Shown here in pieces: positions 26,376 to 34,129 of a stretch of 64,000 nucleotides of DNA. The stretch covers positions 2,046,001-2,110,000 of the forward strand of contig NZ_CP022415.1 in the NCBI RefSeq assembly GCF_002222635.1, in the 5' to 3' direction. Source of the stretch: Pseudosulfitobacter pseudonitzschiae (GTDB taxonomy: Bacteria > Pseudomonadota > Alphaproteobacteria > Rhodobacterales > Rhodobacteraceae). Each line of letters opens with the position of its first letter. Positions within the stretch are counted from its first letter, which is position 1. Under the pieces are notes generated by a model that was given only the letters and a program-made list of their open reading frames with translations, was not told the origin of the DNA and searched no databases. The position numbers and the translations under genes were made by a program.

Positions 26376-26657
26376 ATGCAGTCAACAGATAGTAACAGCG
26401 TTACTACGGAAGATCTTCGTTCGATTAGTCCAATACACTGCAAAATGGCTCGTGCTGCTCTTAGTTTAGGGGTGAGAGATTTGGCAAAACTCGCATATGT
26501 TTCACCAAATACGATTTCCCGATTTGAGCGTGGCGAAGAAGTTTTCGATAGCACGATGTTTATGATCAAATCTGCACTCGAGAATGCTGGCGTCGACTTC
26601 ATTTTCGAAAATGGGGGTGGTGATGGCGTACGTTTGAGAAAGAAAACAGATGTGTGA
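26376..26657 (+). CDS. XRE-type helix-turn-helix regulator (phage repressor-like)
   Basis: A 93-residue protein. The HTH is CKMARAALSLGVRDLAKLAYVSPNTISRFERGEE (about 22-55), followed by SALENAGVDFIFENGGGDGVRLRK, the C-terminal strand common in small alphaproteobacterial phage regulators. It is AT-rich compared with its neighbours. The second operator lies inside its own codons 5-11. Stop overlaps the start of the next gene by 8 bp. Likely the switch controlling both divergent transcripts. Confidence 0.8.
   Translation: MQSTDSNSVTTEDLRSISPIHCKMARAALSLGVRDLAKLAYVSPNTISRFERGEEVFDSTMFMIKSALENAGVDFIFENGGGDGVRLRKKTDV
26390..26406. promoter_or_regulatory. operator 2 of the divergent switch, inside the repressor gene
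   Basis: TAGTAACAGCGTTACTA, 7-bp arms identical to operator 1, centred 47 bp away. A roadblock site within the 5' coding region would give tight autoregulation. Confidence 0.7.
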
Positions 26658-27147
26658 TTGGATAGCGCCAGAGACCCTACCAAACTGGGCCGCCGTAATC
26701 GCAGCTGTCGCAGCACTTATTGTGGCAAGAAGGGGCAACAGTATTGCGAGCCACGCGGTCAAGTCTCAATTAAAAGCCGATATTATTCGAGTGAACGCCG
26801 CGTCTTTGGCAAGGGTCCAAGAAATCCGTAGAATAATCCTTCAAGAGCAAAGCAAGGCTGCGGGCTGGCGACTGAGTTTGAAACTTGAAAAGGAGTTGTC
26901 TGACACTCTGAAGAATCTTACGGATTTTAGTAACATGCTAAAAGACCTTGACGAACTCTCGTTTGCTGATGATCCGCTTGCCGAGGCCAAAACCTCATCC
27001 AAAATGGAAGTTCTTACTCAAGAATTTGAAGAAGCGCACAGAAATCAGTTACTGATTTCCACGCTACAAACAGCGGCAATGGAAAGAATAATGCACCTTT
27101 CCGATTTCGCGCGTAACATCGCCACTAGAGCGAACTCAGATGAGTGA
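26650..27147 (+). CDS. AT-rich accessory protein with N-terminal membrane segment and coiled coil
   Basis: A 165-residue protein of unknown family. The start MCDWIAPETLPNWAAVIAAVAALIVARRG is a single membrane helix (about 12-27) followed by a basic stop. The rest is helical, charged and heptad-like (SLARVQEIRRIILQEQSKAAGWRLSLKLEKELSDTLKNLTDF). Codon use and base composition are clearly more AT-rich than the head genes. It is translationally coupled to the repressor gene. This is the position where satellites and prophages carry cargo such as immunity or anti-phage genes; that role is a guess. Confidence 0.6.
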   Translation: MCDWIAPETLPNWAAVIAAVAALIVARRGNSIASHAVKSQLKADIIRVNAASLARVQEIRRIILQEQSKAAGWRLSLKLEKELSDTLKNLTDFSNMLKDLDELSFADDPLAEAKTSSKMEVLTQEFEEAHRNQLLISTLQTAAMERIMHLSDFARNIATRANSDE

Positions 27148-27258
27148 ATGCGCGCCGCGCCCGAGAAAGACATAGCGGGCCGCGCGCTGTCAGGGTTAAT
27201 ACCGGCACTCACTGACTAAACCGGATCACATGGCCGACGACTGCCAAGGGTGATCGCC

Positions 27259-28323
27259 TTATCTCTCCCAATCCACCATGCGCATTGCCCCGGACACGTC
27301 AGCCGGGGCGATGCCTGCGACTTTCGCTTCGGCCAGCGTCTTGATGATCGCTGATAGTGCGCGCGCACGTCCGCCAGCGTCGAAAGCTTGCAGGGGCCGG
27401 ATCGTGTCGATCGCCACCTCGAACCCGAGCTTCTCCTTCGCCTCGTCTGCCAGCATTGCGGCGATGGGCTGCAGGGTCCAGATTGCGAGCTGGCGTTGCG
27501 CCTCTCGGATCACGGGGCCGGTTGCGGACCGGTTGAAGTATGACGGCAGGACGCCGTAAGCCATGCTGATGCCCTCGCGCGCAGCTGACAGGGTTTCGTC
27601 GGTCATGCTCCTGGACAGGTCCGGCGACAGCTGGTCCGGCTTCTGGCCGATGGTTGGGTTCATGCCCGCCGCCGTCGCCTGGGCAACGCCCTCGATCACC
27701 AGCGTTGACCCGCGCCGCCCTTTGAACGCACCACGCATTGTCGCCATGTCGTCGGCGCCTGTGTCGGGCAGTGGGACAATCAGGCTACCCAGCGGGGCAT
27801 TTTCAAACGTCTCGGACAGTGCCGATTCCACCGCGTGCAGCATTGCCCCGGTCAGGCTGGACCTGCGCAGTGGGGCGGTGCCAATCCATGGCGTCAGATT
27901 GTCCGAGCCGATCCGCAAGTGCAGCACCTCACCGGCCAGCGCATTGACCGTGCGCCCGCCGCCTGCCTCGGGGATGGACAGGCGATAGGCGCGTGGTTTG
28001 CCGTCGCGTGTCACGACCTCCCAATCCGTCGCCGGAACAAGGCCCAGGTCGGTGATCAGATAGACGGCATCGCCTTTCAACGCGACGCCGCGGGCGATCA
28101 TCGCCATGGTTTGCCTGGTCAACAAATCCGTGCCGGTCACGTCTGCCATGGCAAACCCGCCTTCCCACAGGCTGACGCAGCTTTGCACCGTTGCCGTCAG
28201 CTCGGCCACGCCGCTCCGCCCGCTGATGTAGCTGTCACGCGCCGCCATCACCTGGGCCGTGTACCCGCCTCCGCTCGAACGCGTCTCAATCGGGCGCAGC
28301 TTGTTCTTGAACCATCCGAGCAT
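27259..28323 (-). CDS. phage portal protein, HK97 type
   Basis: A 354-residue protein, somewhat short for HK97-type portals (about 380-430). Supporting parts are the N-terminal WFKNKLRP start, LTATVQSCVSLWEGGFA, the stem region SALSETFENAPLGSLIVPLP, the central helix part DPDLSRSMTDETLSAAREGISMAYGVLPSYF (sequence QLSPDLSRSM) and the C-terminal QRQLAIWTLQPIAAMLADEA. It would form the dodecameric ring for DNA entry. ATG 28323 with GGAG before it is chosen over GTG 28335. It is the last gene of the head operon. Confidence 0.85.
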   Translation of the reverse strand: MLGWFKNKLRPIETRSSGGGYTAQVMAARDSYISGRSGVAELTATVQSCVSLWEGGFAMADVTGTDLLTRQTMAMIARGVALKGDAVYLITDLGLVPATDWEVVTRDGKPRAYRLSIPEAGGGRTVNALAGEVLHLRIGSDNLTPWIGTAPLRRSSLTGAMLHAVESALSETFENAPLGSLIVPLPDTGADDMATMRGAFKGRRGSTLVIEGVAQATAAGMNPTIGQKPDQLSPDLSRSMTDETLSAAREGISMAYGVLPSYFNRSATGPVIREAQRQLAIWTLQPIAAMLADEAKEKLGFEVAIDTIRPLQAFDAGGRARALSAIIKTLAEAKVAGIAPADVSGAMRMVDWER

Positions 28324-28325
28324 TG

Positions 28326-28904
28326 CTATCTCCACCGGATTGCGGCGGGGCGGTGCGTCATGCGCTTGACCACCTCGCCAATGGGTTGCCAGTTCCGGGC
28401 CTCGATCTGGGCTTGCGGATAGGCGGGTTTGGTGACGGCGCTGATCTCGATCAGATCCGCCGCTCGGATTGTGCGCAGGATTGCGTTGCCGCGTTCCTCA
28501 ACCGTTTCGCCGCCTGGACGCACACGAAAGCCGGGTGACAGACCGCGCACCAGCCCGGCCGCATGAGCGGTCAGGAAGTCCCGCACATAGCTGACCTGTC
28601 CCATGTCCGCGCTGATCGTCGCATCAACGGTCAGCGCGTCGTCGCTTTCGGTCAGGGTCAGCGTACCGGCGGAACGTGACGCCAGCGGCTTGTTGAAGTC
28701 ATGGCCGGACAAAAAATGCACGTCCTCGCCGCGTTCCAGCCGATCCGCAAAGGCACGGGCCGCGATCATCTCTCGACGCTCACGCCCTGCCCCAATGCGT
28801 TCAGCCAGCACGGTTTCCCGACCATACGGGAAAGTTGCCCGAAGGCGGATTTCTCCGCCCTCGGTGCGCAGCTCAAGGCCGCCGGTGTAAGCGCCCCAGA
28901 GCAT
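28326..28904 (-). CDS. HK97 family prohead protease
   Basis: A 192-residue serine protease that cleaves the capsid delta domain. The catalytic His region is FLSGHDFNKPLASRSAGTL (about 64-82), and the Ser region is GLVRGLSPGFRV (about 118-129). The start is overlapped with the capsid stop (TAATG), so translation is coupled. The gene order capsid then protease then portal is the reverse of normal. Confidence 0.88.
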   Translation of the reverse strand: MLWGAYTGGLELRTEGGEIRLRATFPYGRETVLAERIGAGRERREMIAARAFADRLERGEDVHFLSGHDFNKPLASRSAGTLTLTESDDALTVDATISADMGQVSYVRDFLTAHAAGLVRGLSPGFRVRPGGETVEERGNAILRTIRAADLIEISAVTKPAYPQAQIEARNWQPIGEVVKRMTHRPAAIRWR

Positions 28905-30175
28905 TATGATGCAGCCAGTTGGAGGCCGGTCAGCAGTTGCAGCTGAACCGGACGCGCGACGGTCACGTCCATGGTCGCCAGCGCCGTGATCCGCAGCCCG
29001 CCAGACTGCGCATCGCTATAAGGGTCGCGGATCATATCGACCGCACCCCATGCCCCGATAAAGATCGGTGCAACGCCGCCCGCCGCCGTGGTCAGCAGCG
29101 CCGAGGTTGCCACCGGGGTGCCAGATGGTGCGGCAAGTGCGTTGTTGGTCATCGCGATGTTGGCCGATGGCAGGTTCTTCAGCAGACGGTCCCATTCGGA
29201 AACCGCTGTGCCGTCGATCAGAACGCCGTCCAGGTAGTCCCACAGTTCAGGCCGGATCAGGCTGCGCACCGCATCCGGCGAACCGGCGGCGTTCGAGGTC
29301 ATAAACCGCGTCACCGCAGACCGGAACGCACCCCAGCTTGCCAGCGCATCAATCGGCGTCGACGTGATCCCATAGGTTGCAGCACCGGTGATAACGCCGA
29401 GCGGCTGGCCATCAGCGCCGGTGCCGAGGAACGCGGCTTGATCCATCGCAGCCCCCATCGCGCCGTTCATGTCACGCCGCACAGCCTGTTCAAGCGCCGC
29501 GCCCGACTGTTTCAGGGCCTTGCGCGTGATGCGCATCTGGACGCCCAGGTTGTGATCAGGCGACATTGCCCGGTCAGCTGTGGCGTACACGGTCGGACCG
29601 GCGACGTTACCAGTTTCTGTCGCGGCCCAACCCGCTGTGACGGCCGAGGTTGTCACCGGCCATTCAATCGCGCCCGCGTCGATGCTGATCATCTGCGCGC
29701 CCATGCGTGACGCCACGCTGTCGGGAAACAGACGGTCGATGATGGGCCGTGTCTGGATCGGCGTCGGCGTGCCACCTGCAACGGTTTCACCGGCTCGGAC
29801 CTCGAGCGCCTGCCATGGGACAGGAATGCCACGGAAGCCGCCAGCACTGCGCAGCTCTGTGACAATCTCGGCAGTCTGCCCGTCCAACTCACGCCCCTCA
29901 TCCAAGGCGAGTGCGACTTGGCGCAACTGGAAATTGGCAACCAGATCGGCCCATTCCTGCCCGCAACGGGTTTCCAGCTCGTTCCCCGCGTCCCGGCGTT
30001 CGGTGTCCTCGGCGATCAGCGCCGCGCGGTAGCGGGTTTCGTTGGACCGGTATTCCGTGTCCAGCTCGCCCATCTTGCGGATCTCGTCCTCGGACGGGGT
30101 TTCCTTGTTCGCCAGTTCGGCCAGGTTCTGGCGGATTTCCGACTGACGCCGGGCGATTTCAACTGATTTAAGCAT
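28904..30175 (-). CDS. HK97-fold major capsid protein
   Basis: A 423-residue capsid precursor. The N-terminal 100 or so residues are helical, the scaffold-like delta domain (MLKSVEIARRQSEIRQNLAELANKE...). The shell part begins about GGFRGIPVPWQALEV and contains AGWAATETGNVAGPTVY, DMNGAMGAAMDQAAFLGTGADGQPLGVI and a C-terminal strand part MDVTVARPVQLQLLTG. ATG 30175 overlaps the HNH gene by 8 bp; a longer frame to 30430 is rejected. Confidence 0.9.
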   Translation of the reverse strand: MLKSVEIARRQSEIRQNLAELANKETPSEDEIRKMGELDTEYRSNETRYRAALIAEDTERRDAGNELETRCGQEWADLVANFQLRQVALALDEGRELDGQTAEIVTELRSAGGFRGIPVPWQALEVRAGETVAGGTPTPIQTRPIIDRLFPDSVASRMGAQMISIDAGAIEWPVTTSAVTAGWAATETGNVAGPTVYATADRAMSPDHNLGVQMRITRKALKQSGAALEQAVRRDMNGAMGAAMDQAAFLGTGADGQPLGVITGAATYGITSTPIDALASWGAFRSAVTRFMTSNAAGSPDAVRSLIRPELWDYLDGVLIDGTAVSEWDRLLKNLPSANIAMTNNALAAPSGTPVATSALLTTAAGGVAPIFIGAWGAVDMIRDPYSDAQSGGLRITALATMDVTVARPVQLQLLTGLQLAAS

Positions 30176-30518
30176 CTTTGATTTCCTTTTTGCTGATGCT
30201 GATTTCATCGGGGCGCGAAAGCGCCTCGACTGCTTTCCGCCAATCTTGGCGGGCCTCTCGGGGCGGGGGATGCCCGCACTCGATCCGTGTCTTTCGGGTG
30301 TGGCAACTCGGGCAAAGCGCCTGAAGGTTGCGCGGCTCATAGGACAGCTCGGGGTGCGTCCTGACGGGCTTGATGTGATCCACCTCGAGACGCCCGCCAC
30401 AGCCGCAAGAACAGCAACGATAGCGGTCACGTTCGAGGATCTCGGCGCGCAACGCCTGCCAGCGTTTGGTGCGGGTGACGCGCTTGGAATAGCGGTGATG
30501 ATCGCGGCGCACGCTCAT
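30168..30518 (-). CDS. HNH endonuclease (packaging-associated)
   Basis: A 116-residue nuclease with the HNH core: CCSCGCGGRLEVDHIKPVRTHPELSYEPRNLQALCPSCHTRKT. The zinc pairs are CxxC and CxxC, and the catalytic His is in VDHIKP. Such nucleases work with terminase in HK97-like packaging. ATG 30518 (MSVRRDHHRYSK) overlaps the stop of the adaptor gene (ATGA). Confidence 0.9.
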   Translation of the reverse strand: MSVRRDHHRYSKRVTRTKRWQALRAEILERDRYRCCSCGCGGRLEVDHIKPVRTHPELSYEPRNLQALCPSCHTRKTRIECGHPPPREARQDWRKAVEALSRPDEISISKKEIKDA

Positions 30519-30856
30519 AGGTCTGCCCTCGCGGCGCACGTCAGCTCCAGCATCCGGCGGCGCTGGTCCGGAACTTCCTTGATTCCGGTGATGTTGTATT
30601 CCCGGCCTTCGCAGGTCAGCCGATCAGTCGGATTGAGGTCGGCGGTGAAGCTGCTCCAACGCACAACAAATCGCGTTGTGATCGTGGCCTGCACCTGTCC
30701 GGCGCTAAGGCGTTCCGCATCGCTGATGTCACGTTTCGAGGCGTAGACGGGTGTTCCATGGTCCTGCCATTCCTCGCTTTCGCTAAAGCCATCGTCGACC
30801 AACACCGACCGATGGAATTGCACGCGCCTGTCCAGGTTTCCGGCGTTCAAAACCAT
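30515..30856 (-). CDS. phage head-tail adaptor/closure protein
   Basis: A 113-residue protein of the phage_H_T_join (SPP1 gp16 / HK97 gp7-like) family: LDRRVQFHRSVLVDDGFSESEEWQDHGTPVYASKRDISDAER is the signature N-terminal half, and the end RLTCEGREYNITGIKEVPDQRRRMLELTC closes the barrel. It would cap the filled head and dock a tail, yet no tail gene is present. ATG 30856 overlaps the terminase 3' end by 10 bp. Confidence 0.85.
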   Translation of the reverse strand: MVLNAGNLDRRVQFHRSVLVDDGFSESEEWQDHGTPVYASKRDISDAERLSAGQVQATITTRFVVRWSSFTADLNPTDRLTCEGREYNITGIKEVPDQRRRMLELTCAARADL

Positions 30857-32550
30857 TGCATCCTCGCTTTCGTTTTGGGTTGAGCTGCGATCCGCGCGCC
30901 CTGGGCGACGGCCAGAACCGATGCCGCCGCAGCGTCGATCCGGCCATTCGAGCGGGCCTTGTCGATTTTGATGTTGTTGGAAGGGTCGCGGCGGCAGATC
31001 GTATCGGCGAAAGCAGAGCGCAGCAGCAGCGACGGCTTGGCTTTAACCAGACCGTCAAAGGCCGCGCGGCGGAAGCGCTCTGCATCCTCGCCACCGTCGC
31101 GGAAGCCTTGCCCGCGCCAGACCAAGGGCGCGCGGATACCGGCACGACTGATCGCTTCGCCCAGCTCGGCCTGCTTATAGCGGTCCATTGTGATAGCGAT
31201 GACGGACTGATCCTCGACATGGCGCATGACCTCGACCAGCCAAGGTGCAACCGGCACCGTCTTGTCACCGAGGACGGACAGCTCGCCCCGGTCGTGCATC
31301 TCGACATAACGCCCAGTCACGCCGTCCGATTGCCCGCGATCTAGAAGGCTGGGCACAGACGGGAAAGTCCCCTTGCATTCCAGGCGCCCCGTTTCGGGCC
31401 AATAGAATGCCGCCGCCGTCATCGAGGCCGAACCGCCCAGGTCGATGCCGATCACAACGCCGCCCTGGCGTGGTGGCAGCGTTGAGGTTTCGCAGCCGAG
31501 CCATTCATCCAGGGTGATCAACATCTCACGGCTATCGCCGGACACGCGTTCATTGCGGTTGTAGAGCCGGAAGCTGGTCAGGCTCGATCCGCCCCGCGCG
31601 ATGGCGCGCTTGGCTTGTGCTTCCAGCCATTCCAGAGAACCGCCGATGCCGTGCGGCGCGCCGGGGTTAGCGATCAGCAGGCTTTCGGCATCGTCGGCAG
31701 GCAGACCCGGCGCGGGTCGATGCTCCTGGACGTAAGTGCCGGGCGACGGATCGTCGATCCACCGGGAAAAGGGATGCGTGTCGTCGCTGGCACTGGTGCT
31801 GATCAGGAAGGCGCGGCCCTCGCGCTTGCCCAAGCCGGACAGCAGTGCATGTTCCAGCTCGTCACCGCGATCCAGCGCCCAGTGCCCGCGCTCGTCCAGG
31901 ATCGCCATCGTCGGCGCGCCGCCCAGGGCCGACTTTCCGTCCGCCGCGATCACGCGCAGAATATGCCCGCCGCCGTCGCCCTCGTACTCGATCTCAAGGC
32001 GCGGGGCGCGGCGGAAAATGAAGTGCCGGCGGATCTCCATGGGCAGGCTGGCAATGAAGCCTGCCACAAAGTCCCAGATGATCCGGCCCTGGTCGCGGGT
32101 CCGCGCGGCTGCGATGATTTCGCGGCGGGGCTGTTGATCCCAAACGCCGATCAGACCGCCAAGCGCAAGCCCTGCCGTTATAGCGGATTTCCCATTGCCC
32201 CGCCCGATGCTTAGAACGGCGTTGGCGATTCCATCGGCCAATGAGCCTTCAATGAACTGGCGCTGAAAAGGCGCGAGGCGGACGGGCTTTCCGGCGTTCG
32301 GACCCTCTGGAATTTTGAGCCCATGCATGAATTGCATAGCTCGCTCTGCCGGGGCCGCGTTTTGGGCTTCCGCATCGGGCGCGAAAATTGACAACTCCCA
32401 TCTACGGTCCCGTGCGTCTGCCAAAGTCGGGGCATTGGTACCTAAATCGAAGAGGTCGGGCGTTTGTTGATGCGAGCGACGCGGTGCAGGCGGAAGGATC
32501 GAGCCATCTGCCTTGCGCCATGTTCTTTCTTTCTTCGTCGCTTCGGTCAT
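30847..32550 (-). CDS. terminase large subunit
   Basis: A 567-residue packaging motor. Walker A is SIGRGNGKS (about 114-122), Walker B is MAILDERGHW with the catalytic Glu, and the coupling motif is FLISTSAS. The RNase H-like nuclease has Asp residues in VVIGIDLGGSASM, in AITMDRYK and near KARSNGRIDAAAA. It belongs to the HK97-type terminase group. ATG 32550 (MTEATKKERT) is chosen, an in-frame TTG at 32610 being less likely. No small-terminase gene is recognised nearby. Confidence 0.92.
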   Translation of the reverse strand: MTEATKKERTWRKADGSILPPAPRRSHQQTPDLFDLGTNAPTLADARDRRWELSIFAPDAEAQNAAPAERAMQFMHGLKIPEGPNAGKPVRLAPFQRQFIEGSLADGIANAVLSIGRGNGKSAITAGLALGGLIGVWDQQPRREIIAAARTRDQGRIIWDFVAGFIASLPMEIRRHFIFRRAPRLEIEYEGDGGGHILRVIAADGKSALGGAPTMAILDERGHWALDRGDELEHALLSGLGKREGRAFLISTSASDDTHPFSRWIDDPSPGTYVQEHRPAPGLPADDAESLLIANPGAPHGIGGSLEWLEAQAKRAIARGGSSLTSFRLYNRNERVSGDSREMLITLDEWLGCETSTLPPRQGGVVIGIDLGGSASMTAAAFYWPETGRLECKGTFPSVPSLLDRGQSDGVTGRYVEMHDRGELSVLGDKTVPVAPWLVEVMRHVEDQSVIAITMDRYKQAELGEAISRAGIRAPLVWRGQGFRDGGEDAERFRRAAFDGLVKAKPSLLLRSAFADTICRRDPSNNIKIDKARSNGRIDAAAASVLAVAQGARIAAQPKTKARMQWF

Positions 32551-32949
32551 CGTGTTCACTCTCGCGTGTATCTCTTCGTTCAATCGCTGCTCTGTCTGTC
32601 CCTCTGCCAATGGAGAGGGTTCGTTGTGATGGTCAGAAAGCGGGTTACAGCGGCGGGGTTCAAAACCCGCCTCCCGCCCTGACCACCGCGATCTTGCCTG
32701 CCAACCGAGCCGGGCCGCCGCTTAGGCCAGACCTGCCTTTCCCTCGGCTCGGTCCGCTCTCCCATGTTCACCGCCGTAGAGGGTGGCAGTGGGGCCTTAG
32801 GGCTTGGAGAGACCGCACGACGCGGAATAGCTGCCCTTGTGCTGTGGCCCGTTACCCGGTAGCACTTGTGATGCGGCAGACCCGGCTAACCAGTGAACGC
32901 CATCCGCCGCATAGGCCCGCCGTCCAACCGGCGGGCTTTCTTCATCGTC
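32551..32949. other. 400-bp non-coding gap in the head operon, possible packaging-site region
   Basis: The only large gap in an otherwise overlapping operon, just upstream of the large terminase. No ORF with family similarity is seen. It has short GC-rich repeats (GGCGGGTTTTGAACCCCGCC on the minus strand near 32650) and the strong hairpin at 32915. Packaging start sites usually lie next to terminase genes, so a cos or pac site here is plausible but not shown. Confidence 0.35.
32915..32943 (+). terminator. strong hairpin with T-rich tail downstream of the 76-residue gene
   Basis: Perfect 8-bp stem GCCCGCCG / CGGCGGGC with a 6-base loop, followed on the plus strand by TTTCTTC. On the minus strand, in the head-gene direction, it follows the stop of the 32950-33180 gene by a few bases but lacks a T-run, so it may act as a processing or attenuating hairpin there. 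Confidence 0.45.
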
Positions 32950-33180
32950 TCACTCCTCGATCAAGCCCCCAATGCACGAAGGTTCGGTGCCCAGTTCGGT
33001 CACCAGTCGCCGCATGATCTGTTCCTGCTTGACGCTGGGACGCCACGACGCCCGCTTGCCGTGCTTGGCGATGGAACGGACAAAGCCCTTGAGCCATTCG
33101 TCTGTGCCGTCAGCCATCACGCGGCGCATGACCATCGGCCAGTGATAGGTCAGCAGTTCATCCAGCTCCTGCGCGGTCAT
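32950..33180 (-). CDS. small element protein of unknown function
   Basis: A 76-residue protein (MTAQELDELLTYHWPMVMRRV...) with a basic helical middle (SIAKHGKRASWRPSVKQEQIMRRLVTEL). The WRPSxKQEQIM pattern recurs in alphaproteobacterial phage proteins I cannot name. It starts inside the stop of the gp6 gene (ATGA). A small terminase is usually bigger and has an HTH, so I do not call it that. Confidence 0.55.
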   Translation of the reverse strand: MTAQELDELLTYHWPMVMRRVMADGTDEWLKGFVRSIAKHGKRASWRPSVKQEQIMRRLVTELGTEPSCIGGLIEE

Positions 33181-33725
33181 ACCTGCACCCCGCGATAACG
33201 GGCGGCCACACGGGCCATGTGCGGCGACGTGGTGAGGGATTTTGCGTCCATGGGCGACCGCCCGTCATAGTGCAGCGCAGCCTGATCCATGAGGGCTTGA
33301 GCAAGGTCGCGGGGGATATCCGATGCGGCCTGCCCAAACCCTGCCTGATACTCGATCATCAGCTTAGTCGGCGTCAGCCTGTAGAAGCTGTCCAGCCATT
33401 GAATGAAGGGCCGGTTGCCACCCAGAAAATTGAAGTCTGTGAAGGCCTGGCCGTCGATGGTGACGGTCGGCACGTCTTCATCAGCCACCGGCCCGATGGG
33501 CAGGATCAACCCGAACTCTTGCCCAGGTTTGAAGATCGTCACGCGGATCGTCTGCGTCAGCAGCGCGATCTGGGCAAACTGCTCGATTTCCGCCGCAGCC
33601 GTGTGGCCGATGTTTGTGATTGCCGCATCGTCACCGGCACCATCTACGCGGATATGGTTTTTGAGGTCTTCGAGGACGAAAGGCAGCGCGGTGCCAATCG
33701 CTGTGCGGTCTACGAGCATTTTCAT
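33177..33725 (-). CDS. gp6-like head-tail connector protein
   Basis: A 182-residue protein of the phage gp6 / DUF3168-neighbour group. The signature N-terminal half is ALPFVLEDLKNHIRVDGAGDDAAITNIGHTAAAEIEQFAQIAL. The middle strands (IRVTIFKPGQEFGLILPIGPV, PTVTIDGQAFTDF) and the end (IPRDLAQALMDQAALHYD) are typical too. It forms a ring under the portal. ATG 33725 overlaps the stop of the preceding frame (ATGA). Being first in the operon is unusual for this protein. Confidence 0.82.
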   Translation of the reverse strand: MKMLVDRTAIGTALPFVLEDLKNHIRVDGAGDDAAITNIGHTAAAEIEQFAQIALLTQTIRVTIFKPGQEFGLILPIGPVADEDVPTVTIDGQAFTDFNFLGGNRPFIQWLDSFYRLTPTKLMIEYQAGFGQAASDIPRDLAQALMDQAALHYDGRSPMDAKSLTTSPHMARVAARYRGVQV

Positions 33726-34129
33726 GCGGCAATCTCCATTTCTGAAATGTGATTGCGGAACGCCATCTGCTCCTGGAACGGCAGCGCCTCGTAAGCGGCC
33801 AGCGCATAGGCTTTGCACTCGTCCAGAGAGGCGCAGGACGCCCACGAGCGCGCGTCTTTCATCGGGTTCAGGAAGGAGGGCATCGGCGCATCACGCAACT
33901 GCAGGTGCAACTTGATGCCAGCGCTGTCGCGCAGGTTGGTGATACTGGTCACCGCGCGGGGACGTTTAAGCGCAAACACCTCGAGAAAGCGCGCGCCGAC
34001 CCAGTCCAGATCGGGGCGCAACTTGCGCAAGGTGGCCCCCACGTGGGTGATATGACCCGTGCGATTGGTCATCACATACATCGGACACAAAACATCAAGC
34101 ACCGCAGGCATGTCGTGTGCGCCGGTCAT
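33722..34129 (-). pseudogene. chimeric frame: host HNOBA domain fused to the element's first small protein
   Basis: A 135-residue frame. The first 83 or so residues (MTGAHDMPAVLDVLCPMYVMTNRTGHITHVGATLRKL to LQLRDAP) are the start of a heme-NO-binding-associated (HNOBA) signalling domain, cotranslated with the H-NOX-like gene by an ATGA overlap. The output domain that should follow, usually GGDEF in this lineage, is absent. From about residue 88 the sequence (NPMKDARSWASCASLDECKAYALAAYEALPFQEQ...) is unrelated and is coupled to the phage gp6 gene. The junction is about 33860-33883. A start for the phage part could be an internal ATG at 33883 or 33862. Confidence 0.7.

Larger units (their letters stand above)
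24076..33883. mobile_element. integrated phage-derived element with head/packaging genes and no tail genes
   Basis: About 9.8 kb between tRNA-Glu and a disrupted host gene. It contains a tyrosine integrase, two small proteins with regulatory-type features, a divergent repressor switch, a two-gene AT-rich cargo operon and eight genes on the minus strand that encode a head and packaging set. Missing are tail, tape measure, lysis, replication and a recognisable small terminase. The head order in the direction of transcription is gp6 connector, small protein, large terminase, adaptor, HNH, capsid, protease, portal, unlike the usual terminase-portal-protease-capsid-connector order. Either a capsid-forming satellite or a prophage cut down by deletion. 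Confidence 0.85.

Noticed and set aside
28904-30430. 508-residue capsid starting at 30430
   Set aside because: The extra 85 residues overlap the HNH gene and are Arg/Pro-rich shadow sequence; ATG 30175 gives the usual capsid start.
32640-32680. GGGTTCAAAACCC segment as a tRNA T-arm or attR copy
   Set aside because: No acceptor, D or anticodon arm could be built, and it does not match the tRNA-Glu 3' end.
24001-33883. Gene transfer agent instead of a phage element
   Set aside because: Rhodobacterales GTA clusters have no integrase and have a fixed order with tail genes; here an integrase adjoins a tRNA and tail genes are absent.
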